Origin: CAIKBL01 sp050247235 | GTDB lineage: Bacteria; Pseudomonadota; Gammaproteobacteria; Ga0077536 | DNA length: 64,000 bases | NCBI GenBank assembly: GCA_050247235.1 | Contig: JBFWUN010000020.1 | Span: 1 to 64,000, forward strand | Direction: 5' to 3' | Shown here: positions 8,421-16,497 of the stretch, piece after piece | Layout of the letters: every line of letters starts with the position of its first letter | Position numbering within the stretch: the stretch's first letter is position 1 | Program-made: the position numbers and the translations under genes | The notes under the pieces: model-generated | What the model saw: the letters and a program-made list of their open reading frames with translations, nothing else | Told to the model about the DNA's origin: nothing | The model's database searches: none

Positions 8421-9188
8421 TCAGTCAAGGAATCGTGCGAGGAGGTGGCGCCCGGCATCCACCTGTTCGAGACACGCCCAGTGGCCGCATTCGGGCAGGA
8501 TTTCGAGCTGAGCCTGCGGCAGTGCGGCGCACATCGCTTCGCAGGCGGCGGCGGGCGAGGTCGGATCCTGGTCACCCGTGACGAGCAGCACCGGACAGCC
8601 GATGACGCCCAGTTCCACCTTGCGGGCATCCGCGAGCGCTTCGCACAGCCGGGCATACCCTTCGGGCGGCTGCCGCATCAGGAGTTCGCGTACGAGCGCG
8701 ACCACGAGCGGCCTGTCCGCGCGGGTCTCGCGCGCGAGGCTGCCGGCCACGATCGCGTCCGCGATATCGGACATGCCGTGCAGCCGTGCCGCTGCCGCGC
8801 GCTCCCGCAGGGCCTGGCGTCCGGCCTCCGGTGGCTCGAGGACCGGGCCGAACAGCATCATGCGGCGTACGCGCGCCGGCGCCAGTACCGCCAGCTGCTG
8901 GCAGAGCACCGTGCCGAGCGAGTGTCCGACCAGCTGGACTTCGTCGACGCCGAGTGCGTCGACGAGGCGCAGGAGTCGCCCGGCAATGTCCGGCAAGGTT
9001 GCTGAAGGATCCATCCGGCTGCGCCCCGCGCCGGGCAAATCGGGGCGGATAACCTGGAACCTCGATACGAGCGGTCCCGCGAGCGGGGTGAACGTGTTGG
9101 ACGTCCCACCCAGTCCGTGCACCATCATGACCGCCGGCCCGGTCCCTTCGATTTCGACCGTGAGTCCCTCGATCTCCCGGCTGCTCAC
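8421..9188 (-). CDS. Alpha/beta hydrolase
   Basis: A 255-residue alpha/beta hydrolase. The oxyanion segment is MMVHGLGGTSNTF, the nucleophile elbow is LVGHSLGTVL, the acid is in LVTGDQDPTSP and the base in CGHWACLE, so the Ser-Asp-His triad is intact. The lid and C-terminus resemble 3-oxoadipate enol-lactonase and meta-cleavage hydrolases, but the exact substrate is not determinable. The GTG start overlaps the FAH-family stop as GTGA, indicating translational coupling. Confidence 0.87.
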   Translation of the reverse strand: MSSREIEGLTVEIEGTGPAVMMVHGLGGTSNTFTPLAGPLVSRFQVIRPDLPGAGRSRMDPSATLPDIAGRLLRLVDALGVDEVQLVGHSLGTVLCQQLAVLAPARVRRMMLFGPVLEPPEAGRQALRERAAAARLHGMSDIADAIVAGSLARETRADRPLVVALVRELLMRQPPEGYARLCEALADARKVELGVIGCPVLLVTGDQDPTSPAAACEAMCAALPQAQLEILPECGHWACLEQVDAGRHLLARFLD

Positions 9189-10078
9189 CGCGCGCCCCGC
9201 GCCCGCACCGGGTTCTCGAGGACGCCGATGCCGGAGATCTCGATACGGACGAAATCCCCCGGTTTCAGCCAGCGCGGGGGCGTGAAGCCGATGCCGACCC
9301 CTGACGGGGTGCCGGTCGCGATGATGTCACCCGGGCGCAACGTGATGCCGCGCGAGATCGTCGCCACCAGGGTCGGCACGTCGAAAATCATCATGCCGGT
9401 GGTGGCCTGCTGACGCAGTTCGTCGTTGACCCAGCAGCTGATCCGGGTATTCGCAAGGTCGATCTCGTCGCGCGTCACGAAGCATGGCCCCATCGGGCAG
9501 AACGTATCCTGCGACTTGCCGAGCAGCCACTGCTTGTGATTCTTCTGCACATCACGCGCCGTCACGTCGTTGATGATCGTGTATCCCCACACGTGGGACA
9601 TCGCCTCGCCAAACGGGATGTTGCGCCCACCACGTCCGATCACGACCGCGAGCTCCGCTTCGTAGTCGGTGTCCGAGGACACCGCGGCGTCCTGTTCGAT
9701 TGCCTGGCCGCTCGCTATCACGCAGTCGGGGAGCTTGGAGAACACGATTGGCGCCTCCGGCGGCGCGTCGGAGGTGGCGCTCGAATCGTACCCGCTGCGC
9801 GCGAACTCCCGGACGTGCTCGTGATAGTTCTTGCCGACGCAGAACACGTTGCGACGCGGCCGCGGGATCGGCGCCAGCAGGTGCAACGATGCGAGCGTCA
9901 CCGGCGCGTCAGTCGAGCGCACGGCGGGTCGCGGGTTGCCATCTCCGTCGAGCAACGCGAGGATGCCATCCGTCGCGGTTGCGCCCGGAGACTCGAGCGG
10001 GAACACGGTGCTGCCGTCGGCTGCCACTTCGCCGAGTCGCACGTCGCCCGTCGACGTGCTGAATACCAGGAGCTTCAT
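9185..10078 (-). CDS. Fumarylacetoacetate hydrolase family protein
   Basis: A 297-residue FAH-fold enzyme with an N-terminal small domain and the metal-binding core from about residue 75 (RRNVFCVGKNYHEHVREF). The metal ligands sit in DYEAELAVVIGRGG (ExE) and NDVTARDVQ. The GTPSGVGIG loop near residue 268 is also typical. The family covers fumarylpyruvate/acylpyruvate hydrolases and oxo-dienoate hydratases or decarboxylases. I start at the ATG at 10078 (MKLLVF), because an upstream ATG would prepend a nine-residue tail atypical for the family. It leads the FAH / alpha-beta hydrolase / amidohydrolase operon. Confidence 0.86.
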   Translation of the reverse strand: MKLLVFSTSTGDVRLGEVAADGSTVFPLESPGATATDGILALLDGDGNPRPAVRSTDAPVTLASLHLLAPIPRPRRNVFCVGKNYHEHVREFARSGYDSSATSDAPPEAPIVFSKLPDCVIASGQAIEQDAAVSSDTDYEAELAVVIGRGGRNIPFGEAMSHVWGYTIINDVTARDVQKNHKQWLLGKSQDTFCPMGPCFVTRDEIDLANTRISCWVNDELRQQATTGMMIFDVPTLVATISRGITLRPGDIIATGTPSGVGIGFTPPRWLKPGDFVRIEISGIGVLENPVRARGAR

Positions 10079-10200
10079 GTCGATGTCTTTCTTCGGATAA
10101 ATCAATCTGGCCTAATGGTAACGATTGCGGGAATCGCTCGCGCGGTTTTTTGTCACCATGCCAGGCCGGCCCGCCCCTGTACCCAAGCCGACGGACTGCC

Positions 10201-11124
10201 ATGACTCCGGACACCCTGTTCGCCTCGCCTGAGACCCTCTCGCATGCGCTCGCCGCCCAGGAATACGTGGCCGACCGGGCGCTCGCACTGTCGCTCAAGC
10301 TCGCCCACGATCTCGGCAAACCGGTTCTCCTGGAGGGCGAGGCAGGGGTCGGCAAGACCGAGGTCGCAAAGGTGCTCGCCGCGATGCTCGATACGCCGCT
10401 CATCCGCCTGCAGTGTTACGAGGGGCTCGACGCCCACACCGCGCTGTATGAATGGAACTACGCGCGACAGATCCTGCACATCCGCATCGCCGAGCATGAT
10501 CCGGCCGCGCGCGCGGCGCTGGAGCGGACGATCTTCAGCGACGAGTTCCTGCTCGCGCGCCCGCTGCTCGCCGCGCTGCGCCACCCGGGCCCGCGGCCCG
10601 CGGTGCTGCTGATCGACGAGGTCGACCGCGCAGACGAGGAGTTCGAGGCATTCCTGCTCGAGATCCTGTCCGACTTCCAGGTCACGATCCCGGAATTGGG
10701 CACGCTGCACGCGACCCATCCGCCCTACGTCGTACTCACCTCCAACCGCACGCGCGAACTCCACGATGCGCTGAAGCGCCGTTGCCTGTACCTGTGGATC
10801 GATTACCCGGATCCACTGAAGGAACAGGACATCATCCTGCGCCGCGTGCCCGGGATTGCGCAGCGGCTTGTTGCGGCGATCGCCACCACCGTGCAGACAC
10901 TCCGCGCGATCGACTTCTACAAGCGACCCGGCATCGCCGAAACAATCGACTGGAGCCGCGCGCTGTTGGGGCTCGGCATCGACGAGATCACCCCGGATCT
11001 CCTGCTCGACACCGCCGGCGTGCTGCTCAAGTACCGCGACGACATCGACCGTCTGCGCGCCCTCGGCGCGGACCGGGTGCTCGCCGGCCACGTGGATACC
11101 CGCCGCGCGTCCGAACTGCGCTGA
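10201..11124 (+). CDS. MoxR-family AAA+ ATPase
   Basis: A 307-residue AAA+ ATPase. Walker A is GEAGVGKTE with the lysine at residue 52, and Walker B is LLIDEVDRADEE near residue 137. Sensor 1 lies in YVVLTSNRTRELHDALKRRC. The closest type is CoxD/MoxR, chaperone ATPases that act with a VWA-domain partner to mature or activate metalloenzymes and other complexes. The VWA partner starts 6 bases downstream. An in-frame upstream start at 10150 adds 17 residues with no homologous look and was not used. Confidence 0.9.
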   Translation: MTPDTLFASPETLSHALAAQEYVADRALALSLKLAHDLGKPVLLEGEAGVGKTEVAKVLAAMLDTPLIRLQCYEGLDAHTALYEWNYARQILHIRIAEHDPAARAALERTIFSDEFLLARPLLAALRHPGPRPAVLLIDEVDRADEEFEAFLLEILSDFQVTIPELGTLHATHPPYVVLTSNRTRELHDALKRRCLYLWIDYPDPLKEQDIILRRVPGIAQRLVAAIATTVQTLRAIDFYKRPGIAETIDWSRALLGLGIDEITPDLLLDTAGVLLKYRDDIDRLRALGADRVLAGHVDTRRASELR

Positions 11125-11130
11125 AGGTCG

Positions 11131-12237
11131 ATGCCGGTATCGCTGCCGCAAACGCTGCTGAACCGCACTCTCGCGATCTGCCGTCGCGCGCGCGACGCCG
11201 ATCTGCCGGTCAACCCGGCGCGGATCCTGGATGTCGTCCGCGCACTTCCCCATGTGGATTGTCTCGATCCGGACGACTACCGGATCGCGCTTCGATTGAA
11301 CCTCGCAAGCAGCCGCGAGGAAGAACAGGCGTTCGACCGGGTGTTCCGCGAGTTCTTCCGCGGGGAAACGTCCGAACGACCGTTCCACAGCCGGATCCGC
11401 GGGGAGTCCATGCAGGGCAACCTGGGCCACCAGCACCGCGAACTGAACCAGGAAGTGACGACGTCGCCGGAGAGCTTCAGCGCGGAAGACATGGCGCGCG
11501 CGATGGACCTCGGCGATCGTTGGGACGCCAACGGGCCGCCGCTGGACCGCATCATCCGCGAACTGGCGCAGCAACTCGCCACGCGCGAGTCCCGTCGCAC
11601 CCATCCGTCGGTTCACGGGCGACGGATCGACGTCCGCCGCAGCATCCGCCGCAACGTGCGCCACGGCCTGGACCTGTTGCAGCTGTCACGCAGCGCGCGC
11701 CGCGTGCGCAAGACCCGGATCGTCATGCTGTGCGACGTGAGCGGCTCGATGGACGCCTTCAATCCGTTCCTGCTGCGCCTGATGCTGGGGCTGCAACAGG
11801 CGCTCAGGAACTCCCGGACCCTGGTGTTCAGCACGCACGTGACCGAGATCACCTCGCTGCTCCGTCGCCGCAGCGTGGCGGACACATTGCGCGATGTTGG
11901 CGATGCCGTGCAGCACTGGTCCGGCGGCACCCAGATAGGCGGCGCGCTCGCCACGTTGAATCGCGGTGTTCTGCGGGAGGGGTCCGGCGATTCGACCGTC
12001 GTCATCGTGATCAGTGACGGGTACGACAACGGCGATGCGGCGTTGATCGACCTCGAGATGCGCGCCCTGCGCCGCCGCGTCGACACCGTGGTGTGGATCA
12101 ACCCGATGTACGGCGCCTCCACGTTCCAGGTGCGCGCCGCGGGCATGAAGGCGGCGCTCCCGCACGTCGACCACTTCCTGCCGGCGTTCGATGCAAAGTC
12201 CCTGCAGGTGCTCGTGCGTGGACTGAGCCGCATCTGA
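11131..12237 (+). CDS. VWA-domain protein (CoxE/YehP-like)
   Basis: A 368-residue protein. The N-terminal 190 residues are helical and arginine-rich. A von Willebrand factor A domain follows, with the metal-ion-dependent adhesion motif DVSGSM (D202, S204, S206). A second MIDAS threonine lies in WSGGTQIGGAL, and the aspartate in VVIVISDGYDNGD. It pairs with the MoxR ATPase immediately upstream, and together they form a MoxR-VWA chaperone module. In CO dehydrogenase clusters the homologous pair helps cofactor insertion. Here no obvious client sits beside it. Confidence 0.88.
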   Translation: MPVSLPQTLLNRTLAICRRARDADLPVNPARILDVVRALPHVDCLDPDDYRIALRLNLASSREEEQAFDRVFREFFRGETSERPFHSRIRGESMQGNLGHQHRELNQEVTTSPESFSAEDMARAMDLGDRWDANGPPLDRIIRELAQQLATRESRRTHPSVHGRRIDVRRSIRRNVRHGLDLLQLSRSARRVRKTRIVMLCDVSGSMDAFNPFLLRLMLGLQQALRNSRTLVFSTHVTEITSLLRRRSVADTLRDVGDAVQHWSGGTQIGGALATLNRGVLREGSGDSTVVIVISDGYDNGDAALIDLEMRALRRRVDTVVWINPMYGASTFQVRAAGMKAALPHVDHFLPAFDAKSLQVLVRGLSRI

Positions 12238-12329
12238 CGGTTTGTCCGGCGCGCATTCCGCTGTAGGCTGTCGCCCGCGCAAGACGGTGCCGCCGTCGCG
12301 CTTGCATGCTTTCATCCGAGGACCTCGTA

Positions 12330-12866
12330 ATGTCAAAACGATTCCCAGCCGCTGCCGCGGCCTGCCTGCTCGCCTCCTCCGCGTTTGCCGCGGATCCCGC
12401 CAACACCCTGTGGATGGATGTCTCGACAGGTGGACGGGTGGTGATTGAGCTGTTGCCTGATCGCGCCCCGGGGCACGTGGAACGAATCAAGAAGCTCGCG
12501 CGCGAAGGATTCTACGATGGCATCGTGTTTCACCGTGTGATCGACGGCTTCATGGCGCAGACCGGGGACCCGACCGGCACCGGCATGGGCGGCAGCGATG
12601 AACCCGATCTGAAGGCCGAGTTCACTGACTACCCTTACAAGCGCGGTACGCTCGGCGCTGCACGCACGCAGGATCCAAACAGCGCAAACTCCCAGTTCTT
12701 CATCTGCTTCACCGACGACGGCTGCAGTTTCCTGACCGGCCAGTACACGGTGTTCGGGCAGGTGACTGCAGGCATGGAGTTCATCGACAAGGTGGCCAAG
12801 GGTGAACCGCCGCCGAAGCCCGACACCATCGTGAAGATGTCGGTGGCGGCGGACACTGCGAAGTAA
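12330..12866 (+). CDS. Periplasmic cyclophilin-type peptidyl-prolyl cis-trans isomerase
   Basis: A 178-residue cyclophilin with a cleavable signal peptide (AAAAACLLASSAFA, cleavage before ADPAN). The core has the FHRVIDGFMAQTGDPTGTG substrate-site motif and the NSANSQFFICF motif carrying the key Gln-Phe-Phe. It resembles E. coli PpiA and should catalyse proline isomerisation during periplasmic folding. The ATG at 12330 places the signal peptide at the N-terminus; an upstream ATG at 12306 would add eight residues. Confidence 0.92.
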   Translation: MSKRFPAAAAACLLASSAFAADPANTLWMDVSTGGRVVIELLPDRAPGHVERIKKLAREGFYDGIVFHRVIDGFMAQTGDPTGTGMGGSDEPDLKAEFTDYPYKRGTLGAARTQDPNSANSQFFICFTDDGCSFLTGQYTVFGQVTAGMEFIDKVAKGEPPPKPDTIVKMSVAADTAK

Positions 12867-12881
12867 CCGGATCCGCGCACC

Positions 12882-14669
12882 CTACTCGGGCAACGCAAAC
12901 GCGATCACGGCGTCCCCCAGCGGGAAGTTGAACAGCGCGTGGCCGCCCGCGGCCACTGCCACGTACTGCCGGCCGTTCACCCGGTACGTCACCGGTGGCG
13001 CATTGACGCCGGCACCGGTCGCAAACCGCCACAGACGCGCGCCCGTACGCGCGTCCAGCGCGATGAAATCCCCGTTCGATTCTCCGGTGAAGACCAGCCC
13101 GCCGGCCGTCGCGAGCGCGCCCGACATCACCGGCAATTCGGATTTCAGCTGCCATGCAATCCTGCCCGTCGCGGGATCGATGGCGGAGAACGTGCCCCAG
13201 CGCGGGACCTTGTCGTTGAAGCTCAGTACCGTGACCGGTCTGCCGGAGACATCATTCTCCAGGTGATAACGGGTGGGCGTGTGCGTGGCCGGGACATACA
13301 CGAGGCCGGTGCCCGGGTGATACGCGGACGGCGGCCAGTTCGCGCCACCTGCCGCTCCCGGTGCGACCAGCACACCCGCCGACGTTGCGCGCTGGAACAT
13401 CGGGCTGCTCTGCGGCACGAACGCCTCCGAGCGCCGAATCGCCGCCCCGGTGCGTCGATCGAGCAGGAACATCCAGCCGGACTTGGAGGCCACCGCGAGC
13501 GCCGGCACGGACTTGCCGCTTGCGTCCGGCGTGTCGAGCAGCACCGGGGGAGATGCCGCGTCGTAGCCCCAGACGTCGTGCGGCACCAGCTGGTGGTACC
13601 AGCGCAGCTTGCCCGTCGCCAGTTCGAGCGCGACCACCGATGAGGTGTACAGGTTGTCGCCCGGCCGCTTGTAGTCGGCGTATCCCGGTGACGCGTTGCC
13701 GGTCCCGAAGTACAGCAAGCCGAGCGCCGGGTCGATGGACGGTGTCGAGTAGATGGAACCGCCGCCCGTCTTCCAGGCGTCCGGATACCGCACGAGGTCG
13801 GCTTTCTCGGCCGGGATGTCCCGGGGGAGGGGATCGCCAAAAGACGTCCGCGTCGCGAACTCGCCTTCCCACCCCTCGCGGGCTGTCGAATACCAGCGCC
13901 AGACGAGCCGCCCGTCGTCCACGTGGTACGCGGACATGAACGCACGCAGGCCGTCCCTCACGCCGGGCCGACCGAGCACCGAGGCCGAGTCCTCCTCCGC
14001 GTCGCCGAGCACGGCGCTGTAACCGGTGCCGCTGACACCGACATACACGAGGTCGCCATGGACGGCGGGCGCCATGTTGCCCGCGAAATGCGTGGCGCGT
14101 GCGATCGCGTCCGACCGTGCCGCATCGGTTTGCCGGAGTGCGTCGAGATCCTTCGGATCCCCGGTCATCGGATCGACCACCGGCACGTCCCACACCTTCT
14201 TGCCCGTGGCGGCATCGAGCGCGAGCAGCCGCGCATCGGCGGTGATCATGTACAGCCGCCCATGGCCCCACGCGACGCCCCGGTTGTGCGAACCGCAGCA
14301 GAGTTCCTTCTGCGCGCGTTCGTGCGTGTAGCGCCATTTCGTCCTGCCGGTCGCAGCATCGAGCGCGATGACGTGATTGAACGGCGTGGTCAGGAACATC
14401 ACGCCGTCGGCGACGAGCGGGTTGGTCGGGAACGTGCCGATGACGCCAGTCTGGAAGATCCAGGCCAGTGCAAGCCTTGCCACGTTGGACGTGTCGATCT
14501 GCGTGTGCGCGCTGTAGCGCTGGTTCGCGCCGCCCTGGCCGTACGTGAGCCAATCTTCGGAAACGGCCTGTGCGCCCGCGAGGCGCGCGTCGTCGGCCGC
14601 GCTGCTGGCGGACAGCGTCATGGCCAGGATACCCGCGCAGAGGCACCTGGCGTTCGAGACCCGGTACAA
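12882..14669 (-). CDS. PQQ-dependent dehydrogenase (quinoprotein)
   Basis: A 595-residue secreted quinoprotein. Eight WD-like propeller blades run from SEDWLTYGQGGANQRYS to the C-terminus. The vicinal-cysteine motif ELCCGSHNRGVAWG, which covers PQQ in alcohol dehydrogenases, is intact. LVPHDVWGYD corresponds to the catalytic/calcium segment, where most relatives have WD instead of WG. No cytochrome c tail is present, so an external electron acceptor is needed. The start is most likely TTG at 14669. It gives a complete signal peptide (CLCAGILAMTLSASSAA) and has GGGGAGGG five bases upstream. The first in-frame ATG (14621) would truncate the signal peptide. Confidence 0.87.
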   Translation of the reverse strand: MYRVSNARCLCAGILAMTLSASSAADDARLAGAQAVSEDWLTYGQGGANQRYSAHTQIDTSNVARLALAWIFQTGVIGTFPTNPLVADGVMFLTTPFNHVIALDAATGRTKWRYTHERAQKELCCGSHNRGVAWGHGRLYMITADARLLALDAATGKKVWDVPVVDPMTGDPKDLDALRQTDAARSDAIARATHFAGNMAPAVHGDLVYVGVSGTGYSAVLGDAEEDSASVLGRPGVRDGLRAFMSAYHVDDGRLVWRWYSTAREGWEGEFATRTSFGDPLPRDIPAEKADLVRYPDAWKTGGGSIYSTPSIDPALGLLYFGTGNASPGYADYKRPGDNLYTSSVVALELATGKLRWYHQLVPHDVWGYDAASPPVLLDTPDASGKSVPALAVASKSGWMFLLDRRTGAAIRRSEAFVPQSSPMFQRATSAGVLVAPGAAGGANWPPSAYHPGTGLVYVPATHTPTRYHLENDVSGRPVTVLSFNDKVPRWGTFSAIDPATGRIAWQLKSELPVMSGALATAGGLVFTGESNGDFIALDARTGARLWRFATGAGVNAPPVTYRVNGRQYVAVAAGGHALFNFPLGDAVIAFALPE

Positions 14670-14674
14670 AGTCG

Positions 14675-14682
14675 CCCTCCCC
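14675..14682 (-). promoter_or_regulatory. Strong ribosome binding site fixing a TTG start
   Basis: The minus strand reads GGGGAGGG, then five bases, then TTG. This is the best Shine-Dalgarno in the neighbourhood. It supports the TTG at 14669 as initiator of the PQQ dehydrogenase rather than the later ATG at 14621. Confidence 0.65.
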
Positions 14683-14802
14683 AATGGATTACATGTCGGC
14701 GGCAATGTAGCAGCATTCGTGTGTGCGGTGAGCGCGTGGCGTGCGGGCGCTGCGCGCGCTACAGTCCGCGCAACCGCCGCCCGCGCAACCGGAGCCACAC
14801 GA

Positions 14803-15741
14803 GTGAACTGCACGCACACGCTGCATGATGCCCAGGGACATTTCGGCTGGGACAATCAACTGCCCCCCGTATTGCATATCGCGCCCGGGGACACCATCGA
14901 ATTCCGGCCGCTCGATGCGTCCGCCGGACAGATCACCGCCGCATCGACCGCCGACGCCCTGCGCTCGCTGGATTTCAGCCGCGTGAACCCGGTCGTCGGA
15001 CCCGTGTACGTCGAGGGCGCGGAAGCCGGCGATGTGCTGAAGGTCACCATGCTCGACTTCACGCCGAGCGGGTATGGATGGACCGCCAACATCCCGGGCT
15101 TCGGACTGCTCGCGGAGCGCTTCCCGGCACCGCACCTGCACCATTGGAAGTACGACCCGCTCGGCCGCACGCCAGCGCTGTACGGCCCCGGTGGGCGCGT
15201 CCCGCTGAAGCCGATGTGCGGCACCCTCGGCGTGGCACCGGCCGCGGCGGGTGCGCACTCCATCGTGCCGCCGCGCAGGGTGGGCGGAAACATGGACATC
15301 CGGGACGTGGCCGCCGGCACCACGGTGTACCTGCCGATCGAAGTGCCCGGCGCGCTGTTCAGCCTGGGGGATACCCACGCGGCACAAGGTGACGGCGAGG
15401 TCTGCGGGACGGCCATCGAGAGCGCGTGTGCGGTTGCCGCGAGAGTGGATCTCGTCAAGGGGCTGGCCCTGCCGTCGCCGCGCCTCACGACAACAGGACC
15501 GGTGTCACGTCACCTCGACGGCGCGGGCTACGAAGTGACGACCGGGATCGGCCCCGACCTGATGGCGGCCGCGCGCGACGCACTGTCCTGCATGATCGAC
15601 CTCCTGGCCGCGCGCACCGGCATGGCTGCGGTGGACGCCTACCTGCTGTGCTCGGTGTGTGCCGACCTCCGCATCAGCGAAATCGTCGACCAGCCGAACT
15701 GGCTGGTGTCCTGCTATTTTCCGCGCTGCGTGCTGGACTGA
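14803..15741 (+). CDS. Acetamidase/formamidase family protein (first paralogue)
   Basis: A 312-residue amidase of the acetamidase/formamidase family. Characteristic segments are WDNQLPPVLHIAPGD, GPVYVEGAEAGDVLKV, the metal/active-site region GRVPLKPMCGTLGVAP, GGNMDIRDVAAGTTVYLP and GDTHAAQGDGEVCGTA. Length is typical for the family (about 300-400). The GTG start at 14803 has GGAG eight bases upstream and matches where family members begin. Likely products are ammonia and a short carboxylate. It overlaps the convergent TetR gene by 28 bases at the 3' ends. A second family member lies at 37596. Confidence 0.88.
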   Translation: MNCTHTLHDAQGHFGWDNQLPPVLHIAPGDTIEFRPLDASAGQITAASTADALRSLDFSRVNPVVGPVYVEGAEAGDVLKVTMLDFTPSGYGWTANIPGFGLLAERFPAPHLHHWKYDPLGRTPALYGPGGRVPLKPMCGTLGVAPAAAGAHSIVPPRRVGGNMDIRDVAAGTTVYLPIEVPGALFSLGDTHAAQGDGEVCGTAIESACAVAARVDLVKGLALPSPRLTTTGPVSRHLDGAGYEVTTGIGPDLMAAARDALSCMIDLLAARTGMAAVDAYLLCSVCADLRISEIVDQPNWLVSCYFPRCVLD

Positions 15742-16403
15742 ATCGACCGATCCCGCGTCTTTTCGCCGCGGCCGATTCTGCGCTCGGGAGCAGGCGCGCG
15801 GAATCCATCGATCAAGGTCCGCAGGAAGTGCTCGACCTGCCGCCGATCGCGCCCCATGACCTTCATCTGCGCAAGCATGTGCGCGGAGCCCACCAGCAGG
15901 CGCGTCGCGTCGTCGGCATCGAGCGTTCGGGCAAGCGACCTGTCCCGTTTGCCGCGCACCATCGTCCCCTTCAGCAACGCGACCACCCGCGCCTGGAACG
16001 CGAGGTAGCGCGGCCACACGTCGCCCCGGAACGCCGTGCTCCAGTCGAGCCAGACCCGCGCGTGCGCGGGGTGACTGCCGACCGCCTCGGTGAACGCGAG
16101 TCCGGTCTGCACGAGGAGCTCAGGCACCGGATCTTCGCCGCGCTGCACGGGGGCGAGCACGTCCTCCACGATGAAACGCGCGACTTCCTCCAGCACCGCT
16201 TCGACCAGTGCTTCACGTGTCGGGAAGTACACGAAGACGGTCGGAACCGATACTTCGGCGAGCCGCGCGACATCCGCGTGGGTGCCGCGCGCGACTCCGG
16301 CGTCGGCGAATGCCTCGATGGCGCGCGCGAGCAGCTGCGCGCGTCGTGCCTCGGGCGGCAGGCGTGCCGCGCGCCGCGGTTTCCTGCGGGTGGATTGATC
16401 CAT
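15714..16403 (-). CDS. TetR-family transcriptional regulator
   Basis: A 229-residue repressor. The N-terminal helix-turn-helix spans about residues 22-68 (FADAGVARGTHADVARLAEV then SVPTVFVYFPTREALV). The C-terminal ligand domain is helical, and the tail is basic. I use the ATG at 16403, as the open frame upstream crosses the AT-rich intergenic region. The gene is divergent from the diiron / SCP2-like / ferredoxin operon with a palindrome between them, so it most likely represses that operon and itself. Confidence 0.9.
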   Translation of the reverse strand: MDQSTRRKPRRAARLPPEARRAQLLARAIEAFADAGVARGTHADVARLAEVSVPTVFVYFPTREALVEAVLEEVARFIVEDVLAPVQRGEDPVPELLVQTGLAFTEAVGSHPAHARVWLDWSTAFRGDVWPRYLAFQARVVALLKGTMVRGKRDRSLARTLDADDATRLLVGSAHMLAQMKVMGRDRRQVEHFLRTLIDGFRAPAPERRIGRGEKTRDRSIQSSTQRGK

Positions 16404-16425
16404 CGCAGTATTCTGCCGCAATGCA

Positions 16426-16447
16426 TTATTGATAAATATATTAATAA
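16426..16447. promoter_or_regulatory. AT-rich imperfect palindrome, candidate TetR operator
   Basis: A 22-base imperfect palindrome (18 of 22 positions symmetric; arms TTATT and AATAA) lies between the divergent TetR gene and the diiron-protein gene. The block 16424-16448 is almost pure A/T inside a very GC-rich region, as expected for overlapping divergent promoters plus a repressor site. Binding by this particular TetR is inferred from position only. Confidence 0.5.
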
Positions 16448-16497
16448 AGGCCGATACTCCCCATACGGCATCATCGGCCGTCCACTGGAGACCGCGC

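Noticed and set aside
12242..12269. A promoter TTGTCC-16-TAGGCT before the cyclophilin gene
   Set aside because: Both hexamers are weak matches and such pairs arise often by chance; not listed as a feature.
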